NCBI GenBank assembly: GCA_002441265.1
Contig: DJVQ01000033.1
Coordinates: forward strand, 1-17,538
Reading direction: 5' to 3'
Source of the DNA: Syntrophaceae bacterium UBA6252
GTDB lineage: Bacteria; Desulfobacterota; Syntrophia; Syntrophales; UBA6807
DNA length: 17,538 nucleotides
Shown: positions 1 through 6,016 of the stretch, one piece after another
Position numbering within the stretch: the first letter of the stretch is position 1
Layout: every line of letters begins with the position of its first letter
Program-made: the position numbers and the translations under genes
Notes under the pieces: generated by a model
The model's database searches: none
What the model was told of the DNA's origin: nothing
Seen by the model: only the letters and a program-made list of their open reading frames with translations

Positions 1-117
1 CCGCTCTTCTCGGAACCCGGCCCCGGTTTCTCCATCGGCGACAAGTCCGCGTCCATAGAGATCTGCGAGGGCAGGATACTCCGATTCGATGAGTTCACGG
101 ACGAAAGGAGGAAATGA
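1..117 (+). CDS. 3' end of an unidentified gene
   Basis: The first reading frame is open from base 1 to a TGA at 115-117, giving 38 residues of C-terminal tail (ends FDEFTDERRK). The TGA overlaps the start of the next gene, the same tight coupling seen throughout this operon, which supports real coding. The fragment has no motif I recognise, so no function is assigned. The 5' part lies outside the window. Confidence 0.5.
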   Translation, partial: PLFSEPGPGFSIGDKSASIEICEGRILRFDEFTDERRK

Positions 118-392
118 TGGCGGCAAGTCTATCCAATCCATTCCGCCTGGGATCACAGAACCACGCACTCCTGGAGAGGCTCCGGCTCAACCCGGTGTTC
201 AACCATGAGATCGTCCGGGAGTTCGAAATCCTCAAGTACACCGGGCGGATTTCGGAGATCCGGAAGAAGATCCGGATCCAGGGATTCGATCTCGTGGTTC
301 GGAGGATCCATGGACAAGTCCATGAGTACCGGATCGTCGTCCCCCGGCAGGAAGACAGGGAAAAGCCGCAGACTGGAAGATCGGCCTCATGA
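117..392 (+). CDS. small winged-helix/HTH phage protein (HTH_39-like)
   Basis: A protein of 91 residues. The central part (about residues 12-70) reads SQNHALLERLRLNP, then NHEIVREFEILKYTGRISE, then a stretch ending VHEYRIV. This is the pattern of small phage helix-turn-helix proteins of the HTH_39 type: a first helix, a recognition region ending in RISEIRK, and a C-terminal beta wing. The role is probably DNA binding; the target is unknown. ATG codons occur at 114 and 117. I chose 117 because the AGGAGG at 106-111 is then 5 nt away, whereas 114 leaves only 2 nt. The stop overlaps the next gene's ATG. Confidence 0.7.
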   Translation: MAASLSNPFRLGSQNHALLERLRLNPVFNHEIVREFEILKYTGRISEIRKKIRIQGFDLVVRRIHGQVHEYRIVVPRQEDREKPQTGRSAS

Positions 393-598
393 ATCACATT
401 CACGAGGACCGCGACATTCTTTGGAAGGCACACCGGGACATCGAGGACATCCTCAGGCGGGACACCCTCCCCGGTTTCCGGAAACTGGACATGATCAAAT
501 TCGTCATGACCGCGGCGGACTGCGAGAGGAGAAATCTTCTTCAGGCGGCGAAATCGAAGGAAACAGGTTGGGTATCGGGGGATTCGACAGCCCGGTGA
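389..598 (+). CDS. hypothetical protein, 69 aa
   Basis: Starts in an ATGA overlap with the preceding HTH gene (389-392), so it is translationally coupled to it. It encodes 69 mostly hydrophilic residues. The first two thirds look helical (HIHEDRDILWKAHRDIEDIL, then LDMIKFVMTAADCERRNLLQ), and the tail is Gly/Ser-rich. There is no signal peptide or membrane segment, and I do not recognise the family. Coupling and position are the only support for a role in the phage early operon. Confidence 0.5.
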   Translation: MNHIHEDRDILWKAHRDIEDILRRDTLPGFRKLDMIKFVMTAADCERRNLLQAAKSKETGWVSGDSTAR

Positions 599-647
599 TG
601 CTTGGGATATCACCGTTCAAGTCTCCCTTCTCACCCTGGCGTGAGAG

Positions 648-776
648 ATGAGGAAACGGCAATGCCGAAGAGCCTCCGATACCCCCCATGCAGAGAAGCG
701 ATTACCTGAGAACGATTGTAGCACAAATTTATTCGTAAAGGAAAAGAACCAGGTCTGGGAGTTGGAAACGACATGA
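648..776 (+). CDS. possible small ORF, 42 aa, translationally coupled
   Basis: The stretch between the genes ending at 598 and starting at 773 contains an open frame from ATG 648 to TGA 774-776. Its stop overlaps the next gene's ATG at 773 in the ATGA arrangement used repeatedly here. A weak GAGAG precedes the start. The product (begins MRKRQCRRASDTP) is basic at the N-terminus and unlike anything I know. A frame this short can be open by chance, so coupling is the only argument for it. Confidence 0.25.
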   Translation: MRKRQCRRASDTPHAEKRLPENDCSTNLFVKEKNQVWELETT

Positions 777-964
777 AAAATATCACTGAGAGATCCACCG
801 AAGAATTAAGGGCTCGTCTCGACCAACTCAATATGTGGATCGCGTCCCTCAGGTCGCCTCATCACAGGACACGGTCAGGGAGAAAAAAAGAAATCGGATG
901 GTGGGATGAGTGCGCGCTCATCATGAAGGAACTCAAAAGAAGGGAGAAGGAGAAGGAATCATGA
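773..964 (+). CDS. small hypothetical protein, 63 aa
   Basis: A 63-residue, strongly charged protein with a GGGAG Shine-Dalgarno upstream of ATG 773. It has an N-terminal helix (STEELRARLDQLNMWIASL), a central GWWDECALIMKEL segment, and a Lys/Glu-rich tail (KRREKEKES). The stop codon (962-964) overlaps the start of the downstream recombination-type gene at 961, so the two are probably cotranslated. Heptad-like leucines in the first helix allow a short coiled coil. The family is not recognised. Confidence 0.6.
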   Translation: MKNITERSTEELRARLDQLNMWIASLRSPHHRTRSGRKKEIGWWDECALIMKELKRREKEKES

Positions 965-1983
965 CGGACAAGGCCGTGGCAGTAAGAGAGACGGGGCAAG
1001 TTGTAAACTTTGAAGATTATGCGATGCCCGTGGATTCCATCGTCCGGCAGGTCAACAGGATCCAGGAGGTCATGCAGAAGGTCATGAAGGACGGGGAGCA
1101 TTACGGGCGGATCCCCGGAACGGACAAACCTTCCCTTTTAAAGCCGGGAGCCGAAAAACTGACCCTGACATTCCGGCTCGATCCGGACTACGAAATCATC
1201 CGGGAGGTCCGGGACAGGGATTTCATCGCCTATACCGTGAAGTGCCACTTGACCCACATCCCCACCGGCCAGCGGATCGCTTCCGGCATCGGATCCTGCA
1301 ACAGCCGGGAAGCCAAGTACCGTTTCCGTTTCGCGGAGGAGCTCACGGAAACGCCCGTTCCGGGCGAATACTGGAAAGCGAAAGAGGCCGGGGATTCCAA
1401 GGAAATGAAGCGGATCCTCGGGGAAGGCATGAGGGTGAGGAAGAACGAGGCCACCGGCGCCTGGGTGCTCGCCAGAGCCGAAAAGGTGGAAAACGACAAT
1501 CCCTGGGACCTGGACAACACCATCATCAAAATGGCCTGCAAGAGGGCGCTTGTGGCGGCGGTTCTCAATGGAACGGCGGCATCGGACATCTTCACCCAGG
1601 ACGTTGAGGACCAGGACGTGGAGCCTGAGGCCAGGGAGCGGCACACCGGCAAGTCCGGGAGTGAAAGAAAACAGCCGGCAGGCAGGAGAAAGGGCGGGGG
1701 AACCAAGGCCGTCAAGTGCCCCGAGACGGGGAAATTCAGGCCGGAAACGGAGTGTGCCGACTGTACCGTGACGGACTGCAAGGCAAGACCGAGGAAAGAA
1801 GAGGCCGGAAACGGGCAGAAAGCCCAGGGGGGGGATAACACCCAGGGGGCAACAGAAAAAGCCAGGGAAACGGCTCCTGGAGGCCCGGAAGGCACCTTCG
1901 TGTGCCCTGACACGAACAAGATGATCACCCGGGGAAAGTGCCATGACTGCGCGAAACGGGAAGGCTGTCCGGTGTGGGAATGA
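961..1983 (+). CDS. putative phage recombination/ssDNA-annealing-associated protein with two C-terminal Cys clusters
   Basis: A 340-aa protein starting at ATG 961, which overlaps the preceding stop and follows a purine-rich GGGAGAAGGAGAAGGA tract. Residues about 24-210 match a widespread but poorly characterised phage family, with signature segments MKDGEHYGRIPGTDKPSLLK (42-61), LTHIPTGQRIASGIGSC (97-113) and MACKRALVAAVLNGTAASD (191-209). It usually sits in phage recombination or replication modules, and I infer a RecT/Erf-like annealing or ssDNA role from that context. A low-complexity linker (about 225-310) separates two matching Cys clusters: C253-x11-C265-x2-C268-x4-C273 and C315-x11-C327-x2-C330-x5-C336. 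These probably bind zinc. The family assignment is good; the biochemical role is uncertain. Confidence 0.7.
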   Translation: MTDKAVAVRETGQVVNFEDYAMPVDSIVRQVNRIQEVMQKVMKDGEHYGRIPGTDKPSLLKPGAEKLTLTFRLDPDYEIIREVRDRDFIAYTVKCHLTHIPTGQRIASGIGSCNSREAKYRFRFAEELTETPVPGEYWKAKEAGDSKEMKRILGEGMRVRKNEATGAWVLARAEKVENDNPWDLDNTIIKMACKRALVAAVLNGTAASDIFTQDVEDQDVEPEARERHTGKSGSERKQPAGRRKGGGTKAVKCPETGKFRPETECADCTVTDCKARPRKEEAGNGQKAQGGDNTQGATEKARETAPGGPEGTFVCPDTNKMITRGKCHDCAKREGCPVWE

Positions 1984-2002
1984 TCGACGGAGGTAAGCTG
2001 TC

Positions 2003-2215
2003 ATGAAGAAGGAAGACGTAAAGGCGGTGGACGTGAATCACGCCGTGATGCTCTTTCCCTGCCTGAACAAGGGAACCCTGGCAAATCTGAGATCCCAAAA
2101 GAAGGGTCCGAAGTATTTCAAGGTGGGAAAAAGGGTCGTCTATCGCGTCGCGGACATCGAGAGATGGCTCTACCAGAACCCGGTGCTCACCATCGACTCG
2201 ATCGAGAGGGAATGA
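2003..2215 (+). CDS. excisionase/AlpA-like helix-turn-helix protein
   Basis: 70 residues with a GGAGGT Shine-Dalgarno 8 nt before ATG 2003. The core LNKGTLANLRSQKKGPKY (about 22-39) followed by FKVGKRVVYRVADIERWL is the HTH_17 / MerR-like layout: two recognition helices, a short beta hairpin reading the minor groove, and a closing helix ending ERWL. Phage Xis, AlpA and Cox-like proteins share this form. It could be a recombination directionality factor or a transcription regulator; no integrase is in the window to decide. It lies 19 nt after the putative recombination gene. Confidence 0.75.
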   Translation: MKKEDVKAVDVNHAVMLFPCLNKGTLANLRSQKKGPKYFKVGKRVVYRVADIERWLYQNPVLTIDSIERE

Positions 2216-2230
2216 CAAGGATGAGGCCAT

Positions 2231-2294
2231 GGAGATAACCCCTTGGGGACGGAAAAGGTAAAAGGAGGGGCAACCCTTTCCTGAGGTTATCTCC
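2231..2294 (+). repeat. structured repeat element, copy 1
   Basis: A 64-nt element with perfect 10-nt inverted ends (GGAGATAACC / GGTTATCTCC). Inside are CCCC-TT-GGGG (2239-2248) and GGAAAAGG (2251-2258), which can pair with CCCTTTCC (2274-2281) with one A-C mismatch. The 15-nt loop of that stem (2259-2273) carries a Shine-Dalgarno-like AAAGGAGG. A near-identical copy lies at 2473-2537. It sits between the HTH gene and the next genes of the operon, where it would be transcribed as RNA. It could be a regulatory or processing RNA, a paired protein-binding DNA site, or a MITE-like element without visible target-site duplication. Confidence 0.65.
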
Positions 2295-2319
2295 GTGGAT
2301 GGATATTAAAGATAGCATA

Positions 2320-2333
2320 CCTCCCTTGGGAGG
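2320..2333 (+). promoter_or_regulatory. hairpin covering a Shine-Dalgarno
   Basis: CCTCCCTTGGGAGG is a perfect inverted repeat placed directly before ATG 2336. Its right arm, GGGAGG, is the only credible ribosome-binding site for that start. If it folds (5 bp with a CTTG loop), the site is masked, suggesting translational control or low expression of the small ORF at 2336. Confidence 0.45.
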
Positions 2334-2335
2334 CA

Positions 2336-2563
2336 ATGTCAAATATCGAAGAGGAACTGATGCCAATGGCTGCTTCTAAAAAAATGACCGGCATGGCTCA
2401 CATACCGGTCGCCCATGACTGTTCAGAGCAGGGCGAGCCCCCCTACGCCACGGTGCTTGAGCATGAAACCAGGGAGACAACCCCGTTGGGGATGGAAAAG
2501 GTAAAGGAGGGAAGAACCTTTTCCCGAGGTTATCTCCTGGAGGTAAGAAAGGCGGCACCCTAA
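2336..2563 (+). CDS. doubtful small ORF, 75 aa, overlapping repeat copy 2
   Basis: An open frame of 75 residues from ATG 2336, preceded by GGGAGG held in a hairpin. The N-terminal half (begins MSNIEEELMPMAASKK) has no recognisable motif. The C-terminal third is encoded by the second copy of the structured repeat (2473-2537). In copy 1 the equivalent frame runs into a stop, and the copies differ by a one-base indel, so the repeat does not look conserved as protein. The ORF may be a real small protein, a leader peptide, or an accident. Confidence 0.35.
   Translation: MSNIEEELMPMAASKKMTGMAHIPVAHDCSEQGEPPYATVLEHETRETTPLGMEKVKEGRTFSRGYLLEVRKAAP
2473..2537 (+). repeat. structured repeat element, copy 2
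   Basis: The second copy, 65 nt, of the element at 2231-2294. Its ends are GGAGACAACC / GGTTATCTCC (one C-A mismatch). The small stem is CCCC-GTT-GGGG, with one extra loop base. The internal stem is a perfect 8 bp here: GGAAAAGG (2494-2501) with CCTTTTCC (2517-2524). The loop again holds AAAGGAGG. It overlaps the 3' part of the 75-aa ORF. Differences between copies fall mostly in loops or cost a single pair; there are no compensatory double changes. Confidence 0.65.
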
Positions 2564-2630
2564 ACCATTGAAAAGCTGATGTCAAGATTTTTTCCTTAAT
2601 TCTGGGATGAAAAAGAGGACGGAGGGATAA

Positions 2631-3071
2631 ATGATCACCGAAACCTTATTCAAGGACATCGGAAGCGGAATTGAAGGTTGCCTGAAGGATTACAAGGACG
2701 CCATCAATGAGGCGTTCCTTCGATCGGGCGACGAGGATGGAGTCACCCTGCGGGGAACAATCAAGATCGTCTCGGGAATGGATGGTCCTGAAGCCGACAT
2801 TTCCCTCTCCTTCACCACGGACAAGGTAACCATCAAAAAGAAAATCTATTCTTCCAACGGCAAACAACGGGAATTCGACTTCTCCGGTCCCGACCCCACC
2901 TGGACCGACGACGACCTCAGGACATTCTACCATTGCAGGTACATGGCCTTCGGGGATCTCTCAAAGGGATTCGAGAAATACCTGAAAGAGAACATGCCGG
3001 AAGTGTCCTATTCGGGCGGGAGTTACTACCGGGGAGACAAGCGCATGAACTACAAGGCGGTGGGAGGGTGA
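2631..3071 (+). CDS. hypothetical phage protein, 146 aa
   Basis: Starts at ATG 2631 after GGAGGGATAA. An N-terminal helix (residues about 1-32) is followed by a run of alternating beta strands: TLRGTIKIVSG, ADISLSFTTDKVTIKKKIYS, then REFDFSGPDPTW. A helical Tyr-rich segment (FEKYLKENMPEVSYSGGSYY) and a Gly-rich end complete the protein. It is soluble with no signal peptide or catalytic signature that I recognise. It lies 6 nt upstream of the resolvase start, in the recombination/replication block, so an accessory role there is possible but unproven. Confidence 0.6.
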   Translation: MITETLFKDIGSGIEGCLKDYKDAINEAFLRSGDEDGVTLRGTIKIVSGMDGPEADISLSFTTDKVTIKKKIYSSNGKQREFDFSGPDPTWTDDDLRTFYHCRYMAFGDLSKGFEKYLKENMPEVSYSGGSYYRGDKRMNYKAVGG

Positions 3072-3077
3072 CCGGAC

Positions 3078-3524
3078 ATGAAACAGACCGCCTACCTTGG
3101 AATCGATCCGGGAGTCACCGGCGCAATTGCTTTGATCCACGGCGAGGGTCAGCGGGTGGAGGACTGGCCGGGGGATGAAGTGGCGGCCTCCGAGCTGATC
3201 CGGACGCTTTCCCGGGAATACGACATTCGGAGGGCGGCGATCGAGGACCTGGGGGCCGGCCCGCCCAAGGGAAAACTCGGATTCGTCAAGCTGAGCGAGA
3301 ACAAGGGCATCTGGAGAGGGATCCTGGCCTCCCACGGGGTTCCCTTCCAGCTTGTCCGTCCCCAGGAATGGATGAAGGGAATTGTTCCCCGGAAAAAAGG
3401 CAATGACTAACCCTCCCTTGCAGTCGCAAGGCGGCTTTTTCCGCTCATGGAGCTCCACCGGAAAAGCGACCACAACAGGGCCGACGCCCTTCTCATTGCT
3501 GAATGGGTCAGGAGGCAGGGATGA
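3078..3524 (+). pseudogene. RuvC-like Holliday junction resolvase interrupted by an in-frame TAA
   Basis: The first 110 codons encode an RNase H-fold, RuvC-like resolvase: LGIDPGVTGAIAL holds the first catalytic Asp (D10) and AAIEDLG the Glu (E56). TAA at 3408-3410 stops it. The same frame then continues for 37 codons to TGA 3522-3524 and encodes exactly the missing C-terminus: LAVARRLFPLMELHRKSDHN followed by RADALLIAEW, with the last two acidic residues (D131, D136). The total of 148 codons suits the phage RuvC-like family. Start 3078 follows GGAGGGTG. A single point change in one codon (for example AAA to TAA) would explain it. The truncated product lacks two of four metal-binding residues and should be inactive. 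The final TGA overlaps the methyltransferase start, so the intact gene was once coupled to it. A base-calling error is possible; programmed readthrough is less likely. Confidence 0.85.
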
Positions 3525-4672
3525 CTCCCTATTTTCAAGATTCAGCATTGACCATCTATCACGGGGATGCCCTCGAAGTGTTGAGGACGCTCCCTGATGG
3601 ATCGGTGAACTGCTGCGTCACATCCCCGCCTTACTGGGGGCTTCGGGATTACGGGATTCTCGGACAAATCGGTCTTGAGAAAACCCCCGGGGAATATGTT
3701 TCGAAGATGGTGGAGATCTTCCGTGAAGTCCGGCGGGTGCTCCTCGAGGACGGAACGCTGTGGTTGAACCTGGGGGACTGTTACGCCACGGGTGCGGGAA
3801 GTTATCGAAACCCCGGATCGGACGTTGAAGTCATACAACACGGCGGAATACAGGCATTAACCCGCGATTACGCGCGGCAACAACCGAACAGGATGCCCAT
3901 TAAGGGCTTAAAGCCCAAAGACATGGTTGGCATCCCCTGGCGTATTGCCTTCGCGCTTCAGGCGGATGGATGGTGGCTCCGGCGGGATATCATCTGGCAC
4001 AAGTCGAATCCGATGCCGGAAAGCGTAAAGGACAGGCCGACAACGGCACATGAGTATATTTTCCTCATGAGTAGGGCGGAGCGGTATTACTACGATTACG
4101 AGGCGGTGAAGGAACCTGCTCAATGCGGGGATATTCCCAGAAACATTGATTGCAGATATCAAGTCCCGGGACAGCCGATGCACAATGGCCTTCGACAGGC
4201 GGGCATAAAAATGAAAATGCCTGCAGGATGGAATACAGAATCAGGAACCCATGGAACGATCCATAAAGGCGGCAGGAATACATCGTCCTGTTATTCTTTC
4301 AAAAGGCAGGTAAATGAGGAAGGTAAACCAGGAGAGCCAAACCATCACCGCCTAGACCGTAAGGACAAGGAGTATGTCGGAGCTCGCAACCTCCGTTCCG
4401 TCTGGACCGTTCCAACCGTCCCTTACAAGGGAGCCCACTTTGCAACATTCCCGCCCGACCTGATCGTCCCGTGCATTCTGGCCGGTTGTCCTCGAGGCGG
4501 AACCGTCCTTGATCCATTCGCCGGAACTGGAACAACCGGAATGGTGGCGGAAAGGTTTGAAAGAAAGGCAATCCTTATCGACCTCAACGATAAATATCTG
4601 AAACTCATGAAACAGAGGAACGGCCAGCGGCGCTTGTTCATGGCGGGAGGACTGAATGGCGCGAACCCGTAA
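3521..4672 (+). CDS. beta-class site-specific DNA methyltransferase (N4-cytosine or N6-adenine)
   Basis: A 383-aa enzyme transferring methyl from S-adenosylmethionine to an exocyclic amino group of a DNA base. Motif IV, TSPPYWG (34-40), comes first. The SAM-binding motif I, DPFAGTGTTG (331-340), is near the C-terminus, followed by AILIDLN. This order defines the beta class (N6_N4_Mtase family). SPPY fits either N4-cytosine or N6-adenine. The variable middle (about 200-300), including MPAGWNTESGTHGTIHKGGR, is the likely target-recognition region. ATG 3521 is chosen over 3503 because GGAGG lies at 3511-3515 and it overlaps the resolvase's original stop. No restriction endonuclease is adjacent, so it is a solitary phage methylase, probably protecting phage DNA or regulating replication. 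Confidence 0.9.
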   Translation: MTPYFQDSALTIYHGDALEVLRTLPDGSVNCCVTSPPYWGLRDYGILGQIGLEKTPGEYVSKMVEIFREVRRVLLEDGTLWLNLGDCYATGAGSYRNPGSDVEVIQHGGIQALTRDYARQQPNRMPIKGLKPKDMVGIPWRIAFALQADGWWLRRDIIWHKSNPMPESVKDRPTTAHEYIFLMSRAERYYYDYEAVKEPAQCGDIPRNIDCRYQVPGQPMHNGLRQAGIKMKMPAGWNTESGTHGTIHKGGRNTSSCYSFKRQVNEEGKPGEPNHHRLDRKDKEYVGARNLRSVWTVPTVPYKGAHFATFPPDLIVPCILAGCPRGGTVLDPFAGTGTTGMVAERFERKAILIDLNDKYLKLMKQRNGQRRLFMAGGLNGANP

Positions 4673-5576
4673 ATACACGGTCGAATACTTCCCTCACCAC
4701 TGCAAGAACGGCAAGGTGGTGACGATCCTTGAAAACCGATGGGGGAACGAGGGGTACGCGTTCTTTTACCGCCTCCTCCAGCTCCTGGGGGATTCCGAAG
4801 GCCATTTCATCGACTGCAGGAACCAGGACGATTGGGAGTATCTTGTCGCCCGGATGAGGGTCTCCGAGGAGATTGCGGAAGCGATCCTGGCCAAGCTGTC
4901 GGATCTCAGGGTGATCGACAAGGAGCTGTGGGATTTGCGGGTGATCTGGGATCAGGACTTCGTGGACGACTTGACCGAAGTGTACCGGAAAAGACGGACC
5001 GATCCCCCCAATAAACCGAATATTCGGCGCGAGAATGCAAGTGAAAGCGAATTCTCGACGCGAGAATCCGCAGAAAAGGGGATTCTCTCCCCGGAAATGC
5101 GACAAAGTAAAGTAAAGGAGAGTAAAGAATATACCCCCCCTGTATCCCCCCCTATAAATCGCGACGAAAAAGAACCCGGAAACCCAAAGAAGTTCACGGA
5201 CGAGTTCATATCGTTCTGGACCGCTTATCCGAAAAAGGTTGGAAAGGATAAGGCATGGGAAGCATGGAGACGGAAGAAGAGCCGCCCTCCAATTTCCGAT
5301 CTTGTCGCAACCGTTGAGAAGCAAAAGACATCGAACGAGTGGATGGACCAGGGAGGGAAATTTATCCCGAATCCCGCCACCTGGATCAACCAGGGCAGAT
5401 GGCAGGACCAGCTATCCTACGGAGGGAACAATGGACACGGCAGCACAGGCGGTCCAAAAGGCTTTGGAAAACATGCCTCCCCAGGACCGGAGATCGATCC
5501 CGAAGTCATCGACACCTCAAAGCGGCTGGAACGAGGATACAGGAACGCTAGAGACGCCCCCGAGGGTGAAACCTGA
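4656..5576 (+). CDS. phage replication initiator/organiser (DUF4373-type N-terminus)
   Basis: A 306-aa protein. Residues about 5-105 (YFPHHCKNGKVVTILENRWG, FFYRLLQLLGDSEGHF, then a helical stretch to VYRKRR) match the DUF4373 / Lin1244-type winged-helix domain of phage replication proteins. Residues about 120-170 are a polar, Pro-rich linker whose DNA carries the iteron-like cluster. The C-terminal part FWTAYPKKVGKDKAWEAW ... FIPNPATWINQGRWQDQ (about 185-250) is typical of replisome organisers and primosome-loading proteins. Start 4656 has GGGAGG 6 nt upstream and overlaps the methyltransferase end by 17 nt. The likely role is to bind the origin inside its own gene and recruit the host helicase, as lambda O does. 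Confidence 0.8.
   Translation: MARTRKYTVEYFPHHCKNGKVVTILENRWGNEGYAFFYRLLQLLGDSEGHFIDCRNQDDWEYLVARMRVSEEIAEAILAKLSDLRVIDKELWDLRVIWDQDFVDDLTEVYRKRRTDPPNKPNIRRENASESEFSTRESAEKGILSPEMRQSKVKESKEYTPPVSPPINRDEKEPGNPKKFTDEFISFWTAYPKKVGKDKAWEAWRRKKSRPPISDLVATVEKQKTSNEWMDQGGKFIPNPATWINQGRWQDQLSYGGNNGHGSTGGPKGFGKHASPGPEIDPEVIDTSKRLERGYRNARDAPEGET
5016..5165. other. candidate phage replication origin (iterons, palindromes, A/T tracts)
   Basis: Inside the replication gene's linker-coding region. CCGAATATTCGG (5016-5027) is a perfect palindrome. GCGAGAAT occurs at 5029-5036 and 5060-5067, and its inverse ATTCTC(G) at 5051-5057 and 5082-5087. GCGAATTCTCG / CGAGAATCCGC (5047-5071) is a near-perfect inverted pair around ACG. 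An AAAGTAAAGTAAAGG stretch (5104-5118) and two C-tracts ending in CTATAAATC follow, a possible unwinding region. Iterons plus an AT-rich stretch within an initiator gene is the lambda-type origin layout; function is inferred. Confidence 0.55.
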
Positions 5577-6000
5577 GCTCTTCCCGGAGGAGATCTTCCG
5601 CCATTTTCTCCAGGGAGGCGAGATCCCGTACGAGGAGAAGTTTCAGGCGGTGTGGACCTACCTCGAGGGCTACAAGAAGTCGGGGGTGTCATGGGAGGAC
5701 TACGTTGTGAGAGCCAGGATCCCGCTCGAATTCCGCGAGAAGATGGCCAGGATATTCTCCGAGTGCAGGCGAAACGGATTCCTCTCCCCTGCCCCGGGAT
5801 TTTCTCGCGGCAAGAAGGTCATCCTCTTCCGCCAACTCGTCTCTCCGGTGAATGAAACGCAGCAGCCGAAACACCTGGAATGGAAACGATGCGACCTGTG
5901 CGAACGGAACTGCCCCTCCAAGGACTGGAAAGGCGTCAAGAAAGAAGGCTCCGACAGATGCGGGACTATGGACAGCAACAGGATCACCATCGGGACATGA
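5431..6000 (+). CDS. hypothetical replication-module protein with a Cys4 motif, 189 aa
   Basis: ATG 5431 has a strong GGAGGG 4 nt upstream and overlaps the replication gene by 146 nt in another frame. A GTG near 5567 with a weak site is the alternative start that would remove the overlap. The N-terminal part is polar. Residues about 48-115 are predicted helical (LFPEEIFRHFLQGGEI, FQAVWTYLEGYKKSGVSWED). The C-terminus has C154-x2-C157-x3-C161-x15-C177, a possible zinc site. The position after an initiator gene is where phages often encode a helicase loader, but I see no Walker motifs, so that role is not supported. Confidence 0.6.
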   Translation: MDTAAQAVQKALENMPPQDRRSIPKSSTPQSGWNEDTGTLETPPRVKPELFPEEIFRHFLQGGEIPYEEKFQAVWTYLEGYKKSGVSWEDYVVRARIPLEFREKMARIFSECRRNGFLSPAPGFSRGKKVILFRQLVSPVNETQQPKHLEWKRCDLCERNCPSKDWKGVKKEGSDRCGTMDSNRITIGT

Positions 6001-6016
6001 TCGATAGGGAATACCG

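Noticed and set aside
1138..2004. Open frames antisense to the recombination-type gene
   Set aside because: Low-complexity, Pro/Leu/Arg-rich shadow translations with no start signal.
3078..3524. Reassigned TAA stop codon in the element
   Set aside because: Many neighbouring genes end normally at TAA or TGA and no other gene is split by TAA, so a point nonsense mutation or base error is simpler.
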